A program made the translations under genes and the position numbers. The notes beneath the pieces were generated by a model, which was not told where the DNA came from, did no database searches, and saw only the letters and a program-made list of their open reading frames with translations. Below are positions 17,724 through 26,132 of a stretch of DNA of 64,000 bases, piece by piece; position 1 is the stretch's first letter, and each line of letters opens with the position of its first letter. The DNA comes from Salmonirosea aquatica (GTDB lineage Bacteria > Bacteroidota > Bacteroidia > Cytophagales > Spirosomataceae): positions 2,958,501 to 3,022,500 of the forward strand of contig NZ_WHLY01000002.1 of the NCBI RefSeq assembly GCF_009296315.1, given 5' to 3'.

Positions 17724-19391
17724 TCATGCCTGCCGTCCGAATTTTCGGCGCCGTAGTCCGTACCGTACCGCTCCAAAAAGTCCGATCAGTCCGATCGGTA
17801 ATAGCAGATTCAGGAACTGCCAGCGGGTACGCTCTGCCTGGGCGCGAATTTTGTCCAGCAGGCGGATGCTGATCTGCTTGGAACGGGCCGTGATGAGTCC
17901 GTTGGGATCAAGCATGTAGTCGAGGGCATGAAGTACGAAGTCTTTATTGCCAAAAATATTCTGCGAAACGCGATCATAGCCCAGTGGAAAAGGCGTATTG
18001 CGGCGCAGATCAAAATCATTGACTACCACGTCGCCATCGGCACAAAGTAGTACTTTTCCTTTCGAACCGGATGCTTGGAAGGTACCCTTACGGGGATCGT
18101 CGGGTAGAATACGGTTCTGGAATATTGAGGTAAAGGTACCTTCCAATAATACTGAAGCCAATTGTATGCCACCCCGGTATTCACTCGGTTCGGGCTGTTG
18201 CCGGGCTTCGTTGTAGGCTACCAGCAGGGGGGCTGTCAGGTTTTTGGTATAAGGCGAAGTCATCAGCAGCGGCGTCCGGCGTATCCCGCCCGCGCCGCCC
18301 ACGGTATCGAGCGAACTGAGGTACCGCGTGTATACGGCGTCGATATTGCGGGTAATGGGACTGTTGCCAAAGCGATTGAGCAAAGGGTAAAAACGCCACG
18401 GCAGCGGCTGAAGTTGCGGTTTTTCGCCCATGCTACCTACATTAAGCAGGATTTTTGCGCTGTTGAGGTCTTTCACCAAATTGGCGTTGACGCGCACGCC
18501 CCACTTGAAAAACAGATCGCTGAGGTTCAGGTCCAGTGGCTGGGCGTAGGTACCTTCGGGGCTGATCGTATCCACTTTGGCGCCATCCACAAAAAACAAC
18601 GCCTTGCCACCACCTACCACAAACTGGTCCAGTTTATATTTCTCATCATCCGTAAACCGCTGGTCGGGTTTTAGCACGAGTAGTGCATTGAGGCCTTCGT
18701 ACGAGGCAGGGTTGTTCACATCCAGAAATACATCATACTTCTGCTGCAATGTAGCAATCAAGTCCGAAAACCCGGCGGGCGATGCCCCGGTATGGCTCAC
18801 CACCAGCCCTATCCTTTTGCGCGGTGCTGGAATCAACTGACGGATAGCAGAGGCCAGTTGAAATTCTACGCCCTCATAGGACTGATTCAGTTGCTCTTCG
18901 GATGAACTGCTCTTGTTACCTTTCAGCAACTGCACCGGTACCGCCAGGGTATCGGCCTCCACGATGGCACCCGGAAAAATCAGTTTTTCGGTACGCTTGC
19001 CCTGCTCGTTATCGAATAGAGTGGTCGGAATCAAGCCGGCGTTCACCAATTGTTGGTATTGTTGGCCCCGTTTTTCTTCCGTAGCGGCGGCCGAAGGGTC
19101 GATAAACCGGTAGGTCAGCTTGCCGTCGGCGTAGGTCTTGAATTCTTCCAGCGTTTCGCGCGTGGCGCTTTCCAGCCGCTCGAAGCCGGGCGGAAAGTCG
19201 CCCGCCAGGTACACGGACACGTGGATGGTACGATCCAGGTCCTGCAGTAGCCGCTTCGTAGCGTCGGACACGCTGTAGCGCTGGTCTTCGGTCAGGTCCC
19301 AGCGTACCGATACGAACGAAGCCAGCCAGTTGATACCGACCAGGGCGGCAAGGAGGAAAAGGAAATAGAGTATTTTTCGACTAGTTGACAT
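17724..19391 (-). CDS. gldG: Gliding-motility ABC transporter substrate-binding-like protein GldG
   Basis: The 555-residue protein starts at MSTSRKILYFLFLLAAL (19391). It has an N-terminal membrane segment, the GldG/ABC-auxiliary pattern (WDLTEDQRYSVSDATKRLL, SVYLAGDFPPGFERL), a large periplasmic domain and a C-terminal membrane helix (FLNLLLPIGLIGLFGAVRYGL). GldG works with GldA and GldF in an ABC transporter needed for gliding in Bacteroidota. Neither gldF nor gldA is adjacent here. The neighbour upstream is a nuclease-like protein and downstream is dnaN. An upstream ATG at 19424 adds 11 residues without support. Confidence 0.9.
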   Translation of the reverse strand: MSTSRKILYFLFLLAALVGINWLASFVSVRWDLTEDQRYSVSDATKRLLQDLDRTIHVSVYLAGDFPPGFERLESATRETLEEFKTYADGKLTYRFIDPSAAATEEKRGQQYQQLVNAGLIPTTLFDNEQGKRTEKLIFPGAIVEADTLAVPVQLLKGNKSSSSEEQLNQSYEGVEFQLASAIRQLIPAPRKRIGLVVSHTGASPAGFSDLIATLQQKYDVFLDVNNPASYEGLNALLVLKPDQRFTDDEKYKLDQFVVGGGKALFFVDGAKVDTISPEGTYAQPLDLNLSDLFFKWGVRVNANLVKDLNSAKILLNVGSMGEKPQLQPLPWRFYPLLNRFGNSPITRNIDAVYTRYLSSLDTVGGAGGIRRTPLLMTSPYTKNLTAPLLVAYNEARQQPEPSEYRGGIQLASVLLEGTFTSIFQNRILPDDPRKGTFQASGSKGKVLLCADGDVVVNDFDLRRNTPFPLGYDRVSQNIFGNKDFVLHALDYMLDPNGLITARSKQISIRLLDKIRAQAERTRWQFLNLLLPIGLIGLFGAVRYGLRRRKFGRQA

Positions 19392-19481
19392 TCGACGTTG
19401 ACTTTTACTACCAGGTAATATCATTCATAAATAAAGAAACTTTACTGGAAAAACCAATCCACTGGGTAAGCTGGTCGAATG

Positions 19482-20057
19482 TCATGTCTCATTAAATATC
19501 TTCCCATCGGTAATTGCCTCCCGATGTACTTCGAGGAATTCACGAAAGAGCTGGATTTGTTGTTCCTGCACCGAAAAATCCATATTCAGGTCATAGTTTT
19601 CCTGATAAACTTCCCGAAAATCGGTGATTACATAACGCAAGGTGCGTACTCCTTTGGGTTTCAAAGCTAACAAATAAAAATTCTGGTGATTGTGTGTAAA
19701 ACGTCCCGGTACATAACGCCCGGTCGTTTTCAGGTCCACGGCCAGCGTTTTGCCCACTACATCTACGTACCCATACAGCAGCACATCACCGAGCTGGTGC
19801 TGGCAGTACACCTGTGTTTCGGTCATGGGCCGGGGTAGGAGGGCGCGGGCTTTGCGAAGTACCTCAGGATCAAAATGTTCTTCGTTGGTACCTTTGATAA
19901 CGGCCTCTTCAAACGAAACACCTTTGGCCTGCGCCTCCGTCTGAGGAATAGGTACCCGGTTGATGCGGTCCAGCAGTTCCTGCTCGGTAAGGTACCCTTT
20001 CTGAAACCAGGCGAAGGTATTGAGTAAGGTAGGGTAAATGCGGTAGTGGATGTCCAT
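19482..20057 (-). CDS. PD-(D/E)XK nuclease-like protein
   Basis: The 191-residue protein starts at MDIHYRIYPTLLNTF (20057). A central segment, YGYVDVVGKTLAVDLKTTGRY, has the look of a PD-(D/E)XK core (Asp, strand, Asp-Leu-Lys), preceded by a conserved FEEAVIKGT helix with an acidic residue. This fold is used by many nucleases and also by inactive DNA-binding relatives. No other domain is seen. An extension to an ATG at 20171 would add a low-complexity N-terminus and run through short repeated TTGATTTGTA motifs, so it was not used. Role unknown. Confidence 0.6.
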   Translation of the reverse strand: MDIHYRIYPTLLNTFAWFQKGYLTEQELLDRINRVPIPQTEAQAKGVSFEEAVIKGTNEEHFDPEVLRKARALLPRPMTETQVYCQHQLGDVLLYGYVDVVGKTLAVDLKTTGRYVPGRFTHNHQNFYLLALKPKGVRTLRYVITDFREVYQENYDLNMDFSVQEQQIQLFREFLEVHREAITDGKIFNET

Positions 20058-20186
20058 GTTTGTTGATTTGTATATGCGTATAATTGTTGATTTGTAAGCT
20101 GTTTTAGCCTGATCTTTTTGACAGTTATTCTTATTGCTGGTGTCCAAATCAACAATTACACAGTTCAACAATTAAAAAACCTTCCC

Positions 20187-20633
20187 TTAGTTTTTCAAAA
20201 TCAAGTACACCCCCACTACCAAAAAAGCTACGCCCAGCAAGCGCAACGGACTGACTGTCTGCACCGAAAATCCCAGCCAACCGTAGTGATCGATGACAAT
20301 GGCGGCGATCAGTTGGCCAGCTACGGCCAGAGCAAGCATGTTGGCCGGGCCCAGGTCGCGGACGATGAAAATTACGGACAACACGTATAGAGACCCAAAA
20401 GCACCGCCGATGAACTTCCACCAACTTACCTGCCGCAGTGTTTCTACCGAAGGTAGGGGGTAGGTGTTGAATAAAACGAAAGAAAGAACCAATACCGTCA
20501 GTCCGCCCGAAAATGAAACGATGGCCGCCAGGAAAGGATTTCCAATCGCCACCCTAAGCTGGGAATTGACGCCCCCCTGCACGGTTGTAGCCATGCCTAT
20601 AATGAATGCCAGTAGTGCGAAAATCAGGTTCAA
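20187..20633 (-). CDS. DMT-superfamily small transporter (YdcZ/DUF606 type)
   Basis: The 148-residue, highly hydrophobic protein has about five membrane helices. Its start, FALLAFIIGMATTVQGGVNS, and the later GGAFGSLYVLSVI and GPANMLALAVAGQLIAAI segments match the YdcZ/DUF606 branch of the drug/metabolite transporter superfamily. Such proteins are inner-membrane carriers with poorly known substrates. It is encoded downstream of nuoK on the same strand (gap about 110 bp), which may be chance. Confidence 0.85.
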   Translation of the reverse strand: MNLIFALLAFIIGMATTVQGGVNSQLRVAIGNPFLAAIVSFSGGLTVLVLSFVLFNTYPLPSVETLRQVSWWKFIGGAFGSLYVLSVIFIVRDLGPANMLALAVAGQLIAAIVIDHYGWLGFSVQTVSPLRLLGVAFLVVGVYLILKN

Positions 20634-20745
20634 AATGAATACTTGAAAATGAAAAATGGTGGGGAATTCAGGTAGCTAAAAGGATATGGTTTCTATGAAT
20701 AATCTGACTTTTCTTTGCCACTCGGTGCCTGCGCCCGCCCGAAAT

Positions 20746-21060
20746 CTATTGCTTCAACTCACTGATCTGATCCGGATCGATACTACCGTAGTGGTGGTAC
20801 ACCCGCAGCACGATAGCCAACGCCACGGTGACTTCGGCGGCGGCAACCACGATCACAAATAGTGCAAACAGCTGTCCCCGCAGCAGCATGGGGTCGTGCC
20901 GACTGAACGCAATGAGATTCAGATTCGCCGCATTGAGCATCAGCTCAAGGCCGATCAGAATACCGATCACGTTGCGTTTGGTCACGGCCACAGCTAGCCC
21001 AAGGCTGAAAAGAGCGGCCGCTACGACCAGGAAATGAACCAGTTGAATTGTGGAGTGCAT
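20746..21060 (-). CDS. nuoK: NADH-quinone oxidoreductase subunit K
   Basis: The 104-residue membrane protein has three helices. It contains the NuoK hallmarks: VIGILIGLELMLNAANLN with the conserved membrane Glu, and FVIVVAAAEVTVALAIVLRVYHHYG with the second conserved Glu. NuoK is part of the proton-pumping arm of respiratory complex I. Its start codon overlaps the nuoJ stop by one base, so the two are translationally coupled. No other nuo genes are adjacent. Confidence 0.95.
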   Translation of the reverse strand: MHSTIQLVHFLVVAAALFSLGLAVAVTKRNVIGILIGLELMLNAANLNLIAFSRHDPMLLRGQLFALFVIVVAAAEVTVALAIVLRVYHHYGSIDPDQISELKQ

Positions 21061-21578
21061 CAGGATGGATCGCGGTTTAAAGCTAAGTACGCGGCACCTA
21101 CCAGGGCCACCAGCAGCAGGATGCCCGCTATTTCAAAGGGTAAAAGATGCGTAGTCATCAATTCTACGCCTAAGGTACGTATCGTAGAGCGGCTGTTGAG
21201 CGTATCACCGTCGAGCTTAAAGTGTGCCTGCACAATCACCAGCCACAAAATGCCGAATACCCCTATACCTACCACCACGCCCCCCACACGCCGGCCCAGT
21301 GCGACCACCACGCGATTAGGCGTTTGGGCATTTTCGGTCCGATCCGCCGTACGCGTCAGCATAATCCCAAAAATGAGAAGCACCAGTATTCCGCCTACGT
21401 ACACCATGAGCTGCACAACGCCCAGAAAATCGGCTCCCGCCAGCACAAACAGCGCCGCTACACCCAGCAGCGCCAGAAACAGCGCAAAAGCAGCGTACAT
21501 AAGGTTCCGGGTGAGGAGGATGAAGACACCCGATCCGATCGCCAGGGTAGCAAAAAGGTAGAATGCGGCTAATTCCAA
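21060..21578 (-). CDS. nuoJ: NADH-quinone oxidoreductase subunit J
   Basis: The 172-residue protein has five predicted membrane helices: FYLFATLAIGSGVFILLTRN, LMYAAFALFLALLGVAALFV, and the conserved GADFLGVVQLMVYVGGILVL that typifies NuoJ. It belongs to the membrane arm of complex I with NuoK, whose gene overlaps its stop. The rest of the nuo operon is missing here. lpdA lies upstream with its own terminator, so this pair seems to be transcribed separately. Confidence 0.95.
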   Translation of the reverse strand: MELAAFYLFATLAIGSGVFILLTRNLMYAAFALFLALLGVAALFVLAGADFLGVVQLMVYVGGILVLLIFGIMLTRTADRTENAQTPNRVVVALGRRVGGVVVGIGVFGILWLVIVQAHFKLDGDTLNSRSTIRTLGVELMTTHLLPFEIAGILLLVALVGAAYLALNRDPS

Positions 21579-21620
21579 GGGTAGGTAGTTTTATTCATCG
21601 ACAGCCAGGGTACCTTATTT

Positions 21621-21655
21621 AAAAAAGCCTCTTCCAGATAATTTCCGGAAGAGGC
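21621..21655 (-). terminator. Rho-independent terminator after lpdA
   Basis: A 9-bp stem GCCTCTTCC/GGAAGAGGC (arms 21627-21635 and 21647-21655) with an 11-base loop is followed on the minus strand by T6. It lies about 30 bp after the lpdA stop and separates that gene from nuoJK. Confidence 0.88.
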
Positions 21656-21686
21656 GTAGGTCAAAATCAGATAAAAAACGCTGTGC

Positions 21687-23087
21687 CTACAAATCGATTG
21701 CTTCGCCGTAGGCGGCTTCCGTGGCACCTTTCACGGCTTCCGACATGGTGGGGTGGGGGTGGATCGAGCGCAGGATTTCGTGCGAAGTCGTTTCGAGCTT
21801 GCGCGCAACCACTACCTCGGCGATCATTTCGGTGACGTTGGCGCCAATCATGTGCGCTCCCAGCCACTCGCCGTATTTGGCGTCGAAAATCACTTTCACA
21901 AAGCCCTCCTTAGCGCCTGCCGCCGAAGCTTTGCCCGAAGCCATGAATGGGAACTTACCTACCTTGATGTCGTAGCCGGCTTCCCGGGCGCGCTTTTCGG
22001 TCAGACCGACGGAGGCGATCTCAGGCTGGCAGTAGGTACAGCCGGGTATGTTGTTGTAATCGAGGGCTTCGGTTTTGTGGCCGGCGATTTTTTCTGAACA
22101 GATAATACCTTCGGCCGTTGCTACGTGCGCCAGTGCCGGGCCGGGCGTACAGTCGCCGATGGCGTAGTAGCCTGGTACGTTGGTTTCGTACCATTCACTT
22201 ACCACAATCTTGCCGCGCTCGGTTTTGATGCCCAGCTCTTCCAGACCGATATTCTCGATGTTTGACACGACTCCCGCCGCTGACAGTACCACTTCGGCTT
22301 CGAAGTTTTTCTCACCGTCGGGCGTTTTTACGGTCACTTTGCAGAGCTTGCCGCTCGTGTCCACTTTTTCTACCGAAGAGTTGACATACACGTCGACTCC
22401 CATTTTCTTGTATTGCTTGGTCAGCTCTTTCGATACGTCTTCATCCTCCACAGGTACCATGGTGGGCAGGTATTCTACGATTGTCACCTTGGTGCCCATG
22501 CTGGCATAGACAAAAGCAAACTCAACACCGATCGCGCCAGAGCCGATCACCAGCATGGATTCGGGCTGCTTCTCGAGGCTCATGGCCTTGCGGTACTCAA
22601 TGATTTTCTTGCCATCGATTTTAATATTAGGCAGTTCACGGGCCCGTCCGCCCGTAGCGATGATCACGCCCTTGCTAGCAGCGTACTCAGTCTTCTTGCC
22701 TTCTTTGTCCGTCACTTCGACTTTTTTACCGGCGATCACCTTGCCGTAACCCATAATGACGTCGATCTTATTTTTCTTCATCAGAAAAGCCACACCCTTG
22801 CTCATGCCGTCGGCTACGCCCCGGCTGCGCTTGATCACGCCCGCAAAATCGGCTGAATATTCACCGCCGACATTGATGCCATAATCTTTGGCATGCTTGA
22901 TATATTCGAAAACCTGCGCACTTTTGAGCAGGGCTTTAGTGGGAATACAGCCCCAGTTCAGACAGATACCGCCCAGGCTTTCTTTTTCTACGATTGCCAC
23001 TTTCAGTCCTAATTGCGAGGCACGGATGGCCGCCGGATAGCCGCCGGGACCGCTGCCTAACACAATAACGTCATATGTTTGAGCCAT
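21687..23087 (-). CDS. lpdA: Dihydrolipoyl dehydrogenase
   Basis: This 466-residue flavoprotein is the normal length for the family. It has the FAD-binding GSGPGG motif (residues 11-16), the redox-active disulfide pair Cys42/Cys47 (GGICLNWGCIPT), the NAD-binding VIGSGAIGVEFA motif and the C-terminal His-Glu active-site segment (HPHPTMSEAV). It reoxidises dihydrolipoamide on 2-oxo-acid dehydrogenase complexes and the glycine cleavage system. It is encoded alone here, divergent from prfB, without E1 or E2 genes nearby. Confidence 0.97.
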   Translation of the reverse strand: MAQTYDVIVLGSGPGGYPAAIRASQLGLKVAIVEKESLGGICLNWGCIPTKALLKSAQVFEYIKHAKDYGINVGGEYSADFAGVIKRSRGVADGMSKGVAFLMKKNKIDVIMGYGKVIAGKKVEVTDKEGKKTEYAASKGVIIATGGRARELPNIKIDGKKIIEYRKAMSLEKQPESMLVIGSGAIGVEFAFVYASMGTKVTIVEYLPTMVPVEDEDVSKELTKQYKKMGVDVYVNSSVEKVDTSGKLCKVTVKTPDGEKNFEAEVVLSAAGVVSNIENIGLEELGIKTERGKIVVSEWYETNVPGYYAIGDCTPGPALAHVATAEGIICSEKIAGHKTEALDYNNIPGCTYCQPEIASVGLTEKRAREAGYDIKVGKFPFMASGKASAAGAKEGFVKVIFDAKYGEWLGAHMIGANVTEMIAEVVVARKLETTSHEILRSIHPHPTMSEAVKGATEAAYGEAIDL

Positions 23088-23197
23088 TTTTTAGTTAGTT
23101 TGGGTATGAGAGGTTTTGCAAAAAAACGACGCAAATATAAGCCTTTTTTGCGGGAAAGCGCAGGGGGTACCCCTCTGAATCCTAGCGCAAAAATTAC

Positions 23198-23205
23198 TAC
23201 CTTTG
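23198..23205 (+). promoter_or_regulatory. Candidate prfB promoter (-7 element TACCTTTG)
   Basis: It matches the Bacteroidota -7 consensus TAnnTTTG and lies 71 bp before the prfB ATG. No clear TTG -33 element sits at the ideal spacing, so it is a moderate candidate. Confidence 0.5.
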
Positions 23206-23275
23206 CCGTTTTTAGAATTAAATTGAAAACAGCAAAGCCGCTTTTTCAATTCCCAACTATTCTTTTTCAATTATC

Positions 23276-24350
23276 ATGACACAAGATCAAGCGAAAGACT
23301 TGAAAGGCCGTGTAGAGGCCTTGGGGAGGTATCTTTGACTACGGTCATCGCAAAAGCCAACTCGAACAATTAGAATTGCAAACCGCCCAGCCGGAATTCT
23401 GGACCGACTCGGAGCGCGCCGAAAAGGTGATGAAGGAAATCCGGAGTCTGAAATTCTGGACTACCGGTTATGAGGAACTCGCCCAACGACGTGACGATCT
23501 GGACACGATCTGGGAATTTTACGAAGCCGGAGAAGCTACCGAAGCTGACGTGGACGCCGAAGGCGAAAAACTAACGACGAAGCTCGAAGAGATCGAGTTC
23601 CGCAAGATGCTGGGTGAGGAGGGCGACGACCTGCCCGCTGTGATCGAGATCAACGCCGGGGCCGGAGGTACCGAGTCGCAGGACTGGGCCTCGATGCTGA
23701 TGCGGATGTACATCATGTGGGCGGAGAAAAACGGCTACAAGGTACGCGAGGTAGATTTGCAGGATGGCGATGTGGCGGGTGTGAAATCGGTGACGCTGGA
23801 AATCGAGGGTGAGTACGCCTACGGCAACCTCAAATCCGAGAATGGAGTACACCGTCTGGTGCGCATTTCGCCTTTTGACTCCAACGCCCGGCGACATACC
23901 TCCTTTACATCGGTGTATGTGTACCCGCTCGCCGACGACAACATCGAGATCGATGTCAATCCGGCGGACATTACCTGGGATACCTACCGTTCCGGTGGCG
24001 CGGGTGGTCAGAACGTGAATAAGGTCGAAACCGCTGTGCGGCTGCACCACAAGCCTTCGGGGATTGTAATCGCCTGCCAGCAGGAGCGTTCGCAGCTGAT
24101 GAACAAGGAAGTGGCGATCCGGCTGTTGAAATCACGCCTCTACCAGATCGAACTGGAGAAGCGTAATGCAGCCCGCGCCGAAGTGGAGGCTTCCAAGCGC
24201 AAGATCGAGTGGGGCTCCCAAATCCGCAGCTACGTCCTCGACGACCGCCGCGTGAAAGACCACCGCACCGACTACCAGACCTCCAATACCGATGCCGTGC
24301 TGAACGGCGAGATCAATGATTTCATCAAAGCCTATTTGATGGAGTCTTAG
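23276..24350 (+). CDS. prfB: Peptide chain release factor 2, with programmed +1 frameshift
   Basis: The short first frame (20 codons from ATG 23276) runs into an in-frame TGA at 23336-23338. Reading then resumes in the +1 frame at GAC (23337), giving a 357-residue RF2. The long frame shows the RF signatures SPF ([12 protein letters not shown], stop-codon recognition) and GGQ (residues 243-245, peptide release). RF2 terminates translation at UGA and UAA. The in-frame UGA lets RF2 control its own synthesis: when RF2 is scarce the ribosome shifts frame and makes more. A call starting at the internal ATG 23376 would be an artefact of this shift. Confidence 0.96.
23323..23339 (+). promoter_or_regulatory. 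prfB programmed frameshift site
   Basis: An internal Shine-Dalgarno-like GGGGAGG (23323-23329) stands three bases before CTT TGA C (23333-23339). It is nearly the same as the classic site in E. coli. The purine-rich element pushes the ribosome +1 on CTT when the UGA is decoded slowly. Confidence 0.95.
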
Positions 24351-24366
24351 TTTTCATCCATCAAGA

Positions 24367-24395
24367 GCCATTAGCTAATGGCCGTTAGCTAATGG
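24367..24395. repeat. 16-bp palindrome with a second half-copy
   Basis: GCCATTAGCTAATGGC (24367-24382) is a perfect palindrome, and TTAGCTAATGG recurs at 24385-24395. It fills the short gap between the prfB stop and the hydrolase start. No T tract follows. An operator or repeat relic is possible. Confidence 0.6.
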
Positions 24396-24399
24396 CTAC

Positions 24400-25218
24400 T
24401 TGAACAAACTTACCCTACACTGCGACCGTCTGGGTCAGGGCCCAAACATTCTGCTAGCTTTCCACGGGGCGGGACAAACCGGCCATGCATGCTATGACGC
24501 GTTTGCCGTACACCTGGGCGACTACTATACTCTGTACGCTTTCGATCTGTTTTTTCATGGGCAAAGCCATGGGCTATCCGGTAAAGACGATTTTTCAGAC
24601 GATGACATTCTAACCAAGGTACTTTGGAAAAACTTCATCCAGGATTTTATCACTACCCATACTATTAGCCGTTTCGATGTGGCGGGCTTCAGTCTGGGAG
24701 GTAGGTACGCTTTGGCTACGGCCGAAGCCTTTCCTGAGTTGACCGATCGTCTGTTGCTCATGGCCCCCGATGGCGTGGTGGAGCACCCGCTCTACGCGCT
24801 GGCAACGCGCTTCGCGCCGGCGCGCTGGATTTTCCGGCAATTAGTCCGTAATCCCCGGCCACTTTTTGCCGTGGCGGAGACAGCCCGGCGACTCCGGATT
24901 ATTCCTAAAAATCTGCTGTATTTCATACGCTATATGCTGGATACCCCGGAAGAACGCAAACGCCTCTACCGCACCTGGGTGAGCCTGCGTGAACTGTCAT
25001 TTTCAATTGGGCCTTTACAAAAAGTGCTTGAAGCGAATGGGGTTGAAATGTGGCTATTCGCGGGAAAATACGATACTCTCTTTCCGCCGGAACGGCTGAA
25101 GGTACTTTCGAAATTACTGCCACCGGCACGGTTCGTAATTTTGGAATGCGGCCACAATCACTTGGTAGAGAGGGCGGCGGCTTATCTCGATGTCGTACGG
25201 GCGAGCCGCCCGTCCTGA
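24400..25218 (+). CDS. Alpha/beta hydrolase
   Basis: The 272-residue protein has the alpha/beta-hydrolase plan: an oxyanion strand LLAFHGAGQTG near residue 20, the nucleophile elbow VAGFSLGGRYAL (GxSxG, Ser near 98), an acid in AGKYDTLFP and the C-terminal catalytic His in ECGHNHLVE. There is no signal peptide, so it is cytoplasmic. Its substrate is unknown. The frame begins with TTG at 24400. The nearby ATG at 24392 is out of frame and stops after three codons, so a TTG start is the best reading. It follows prfB by about 50 bp, across the palindrome noted above. Confidence 0.8.
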   Translation: MNKLTLHCDRLGQGPNILLAFHGAGQTGHACYDAFAVHLGDYYTLYAFDLFFHGQSHGLSGKDDFSDDDILTKVLWKNFIQDFITTHTISRFDVAGFSLGGRYALATAEAFPELTDRLLLMAPDGVVEHPLYALATRFAPARWIFRQLVRNPRPLFAVAETARRLRIIPKNLLYFIRYMLDTPEERKRLYRTWVSLRELSFSIGPLQKVLEANGVEMWLFAGKYDTLFPPERLKVLSKLLPPARFVILECGHNHLVERAAAYLDVVRASRPS

Positions 25219-25305
25219 CAAAAAGCCAAAGTATAAGCAAGACATCTTCCAATTTAAACGGAAATTGTCTCGATGGGTGAGACGCCAAGTGTCGGTCTAG
25301 CTACA

Positions 25306-26046
25306 CTACCTTTTTCGGAAAAACCACCCGATACCGACCGTAGACAGCAGCACCAGGGCAATGATGAGTAATTTGGCACCGATGCCTTCGTTAGGATGAT
25401 CCAGCAGGTACCTGATTTCTTTCGCCTGGGTACCTATCCACATAGCCAGTGCCGTGCGCGGAATCATGCCCAGGGTACCCCCGAGCAACATCTGTGGGAG
25501 CCGCGCGCCAGCCATCGTGAAAACCAGATTGGTGATCGCAAAGGGTAGCATGGGCGACAATTTGGTAAAGAAGATCAACCGGATCGGATTTTCGTGAAAG
25601 CGCAGCAGTAGCGTGGCCGCGGCTGGATAGGCCTGTTGCAACTGGGCCAGGAAAGAAAGTGGAATGAGCTTTTTGCCAATCAAATAAACCAATCCGATAG
25701 CTCCCAGGTTGAGTAGAAAGAGCAAAGGCAGCCCGGTCCAACCCAGGAAATAGCCGTATACGAGTGCCAGAAATGTAGGAGGCGTGAGGGCCAGAGCCGA
25801 AGTAAGGCTTAGGGCCAGGGTGACCAGCAGCCATCCCCCCAGCGATAAATCCGACCAAAAGCTTTCGTAGCCTACCGCCCAGGCAGTCAGCAGTGAGCTG
25901 GTTAGCAAGGGCATAACGGCAAGTGCTGTACTTAGCACAATAGGAAGCGGATATTTCTTTAAAAGTGGACTGGGCAAAGCGCTTTTCGTAGTTTTGTGCA
26001 AAGATAGTAAAGAGGATGTTGGATATTCGACGCTTAGCAGGGACAC
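25306..26046 (-). CDS. TVP38/TMEM64 (SNARE-associated, DedA-like) membrane protein
   Basis: The 246-residue polytopic protein has the VTT-domain pattern ALVYGYFLGWTGLPLLFLLN, a conserved RFHENPIRLIFFTKLSPMLP loop and C-terminal helices. The family is linked to lipid transport or scrambling and envelope homeostasis. The frame opens at ATG 26046. However, a good TAnnTTTG -7 element lies inside it on the same strand (26006-25999), so translation may actually begin at the in-frame TTG 25977 or the ATG at 25914. It is divergent from the cystathionine gene and convergent with the hydrolase. Confidence 0.8.
   Translation of the reverse strand: MSLLSVEYPTSSLLSLHKTTKSALPSPLLKKYPLPIVLSTALAVMPLLTSSLLTAWAVGYESFWSDLSLGGWLLVTLALSLTSALALTPPTFLALVYGYFLGWTGLPLLFLLNLGAIGLVYLIGKKLIPLSFLAQLQQAYPAAATLLLRFHENPIRLIFFTKLSPMLPFAITNLVFTMAGARLPQMLLGGTLGMIPRTALAMWIGTQAKEIRYLLDHPNEGIGAKLLIIALVLLSTVGIGWFFRKR
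25999..26006 (-). promoter_or_regulatory. Candidate -7 element (TATCTTTG) for the TVP38-type gene
   Basis: On the minus strand this reads TATCTTTG, an exact match to TAnnTTTG. Transcription would start around 25993, downstream of the first ATG, which favours a shorter protein. Confidence 0.5.
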
Positions 26047-26132
26047 TTCGGACTTACGCTTGGAAAATCGAAAATCAAGCGTCCAATAGCCAACGTCACT
26101 TTGTGCCTTTGAACCTTTGTCCCTATTATACT

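Noticed and set aside
26047-26132. Possible SAM riboswitch upstream of the cystathionine-type gene
   Set aside because: The gap of under 90 bp is too short and no conserved riboswitch core was seen.
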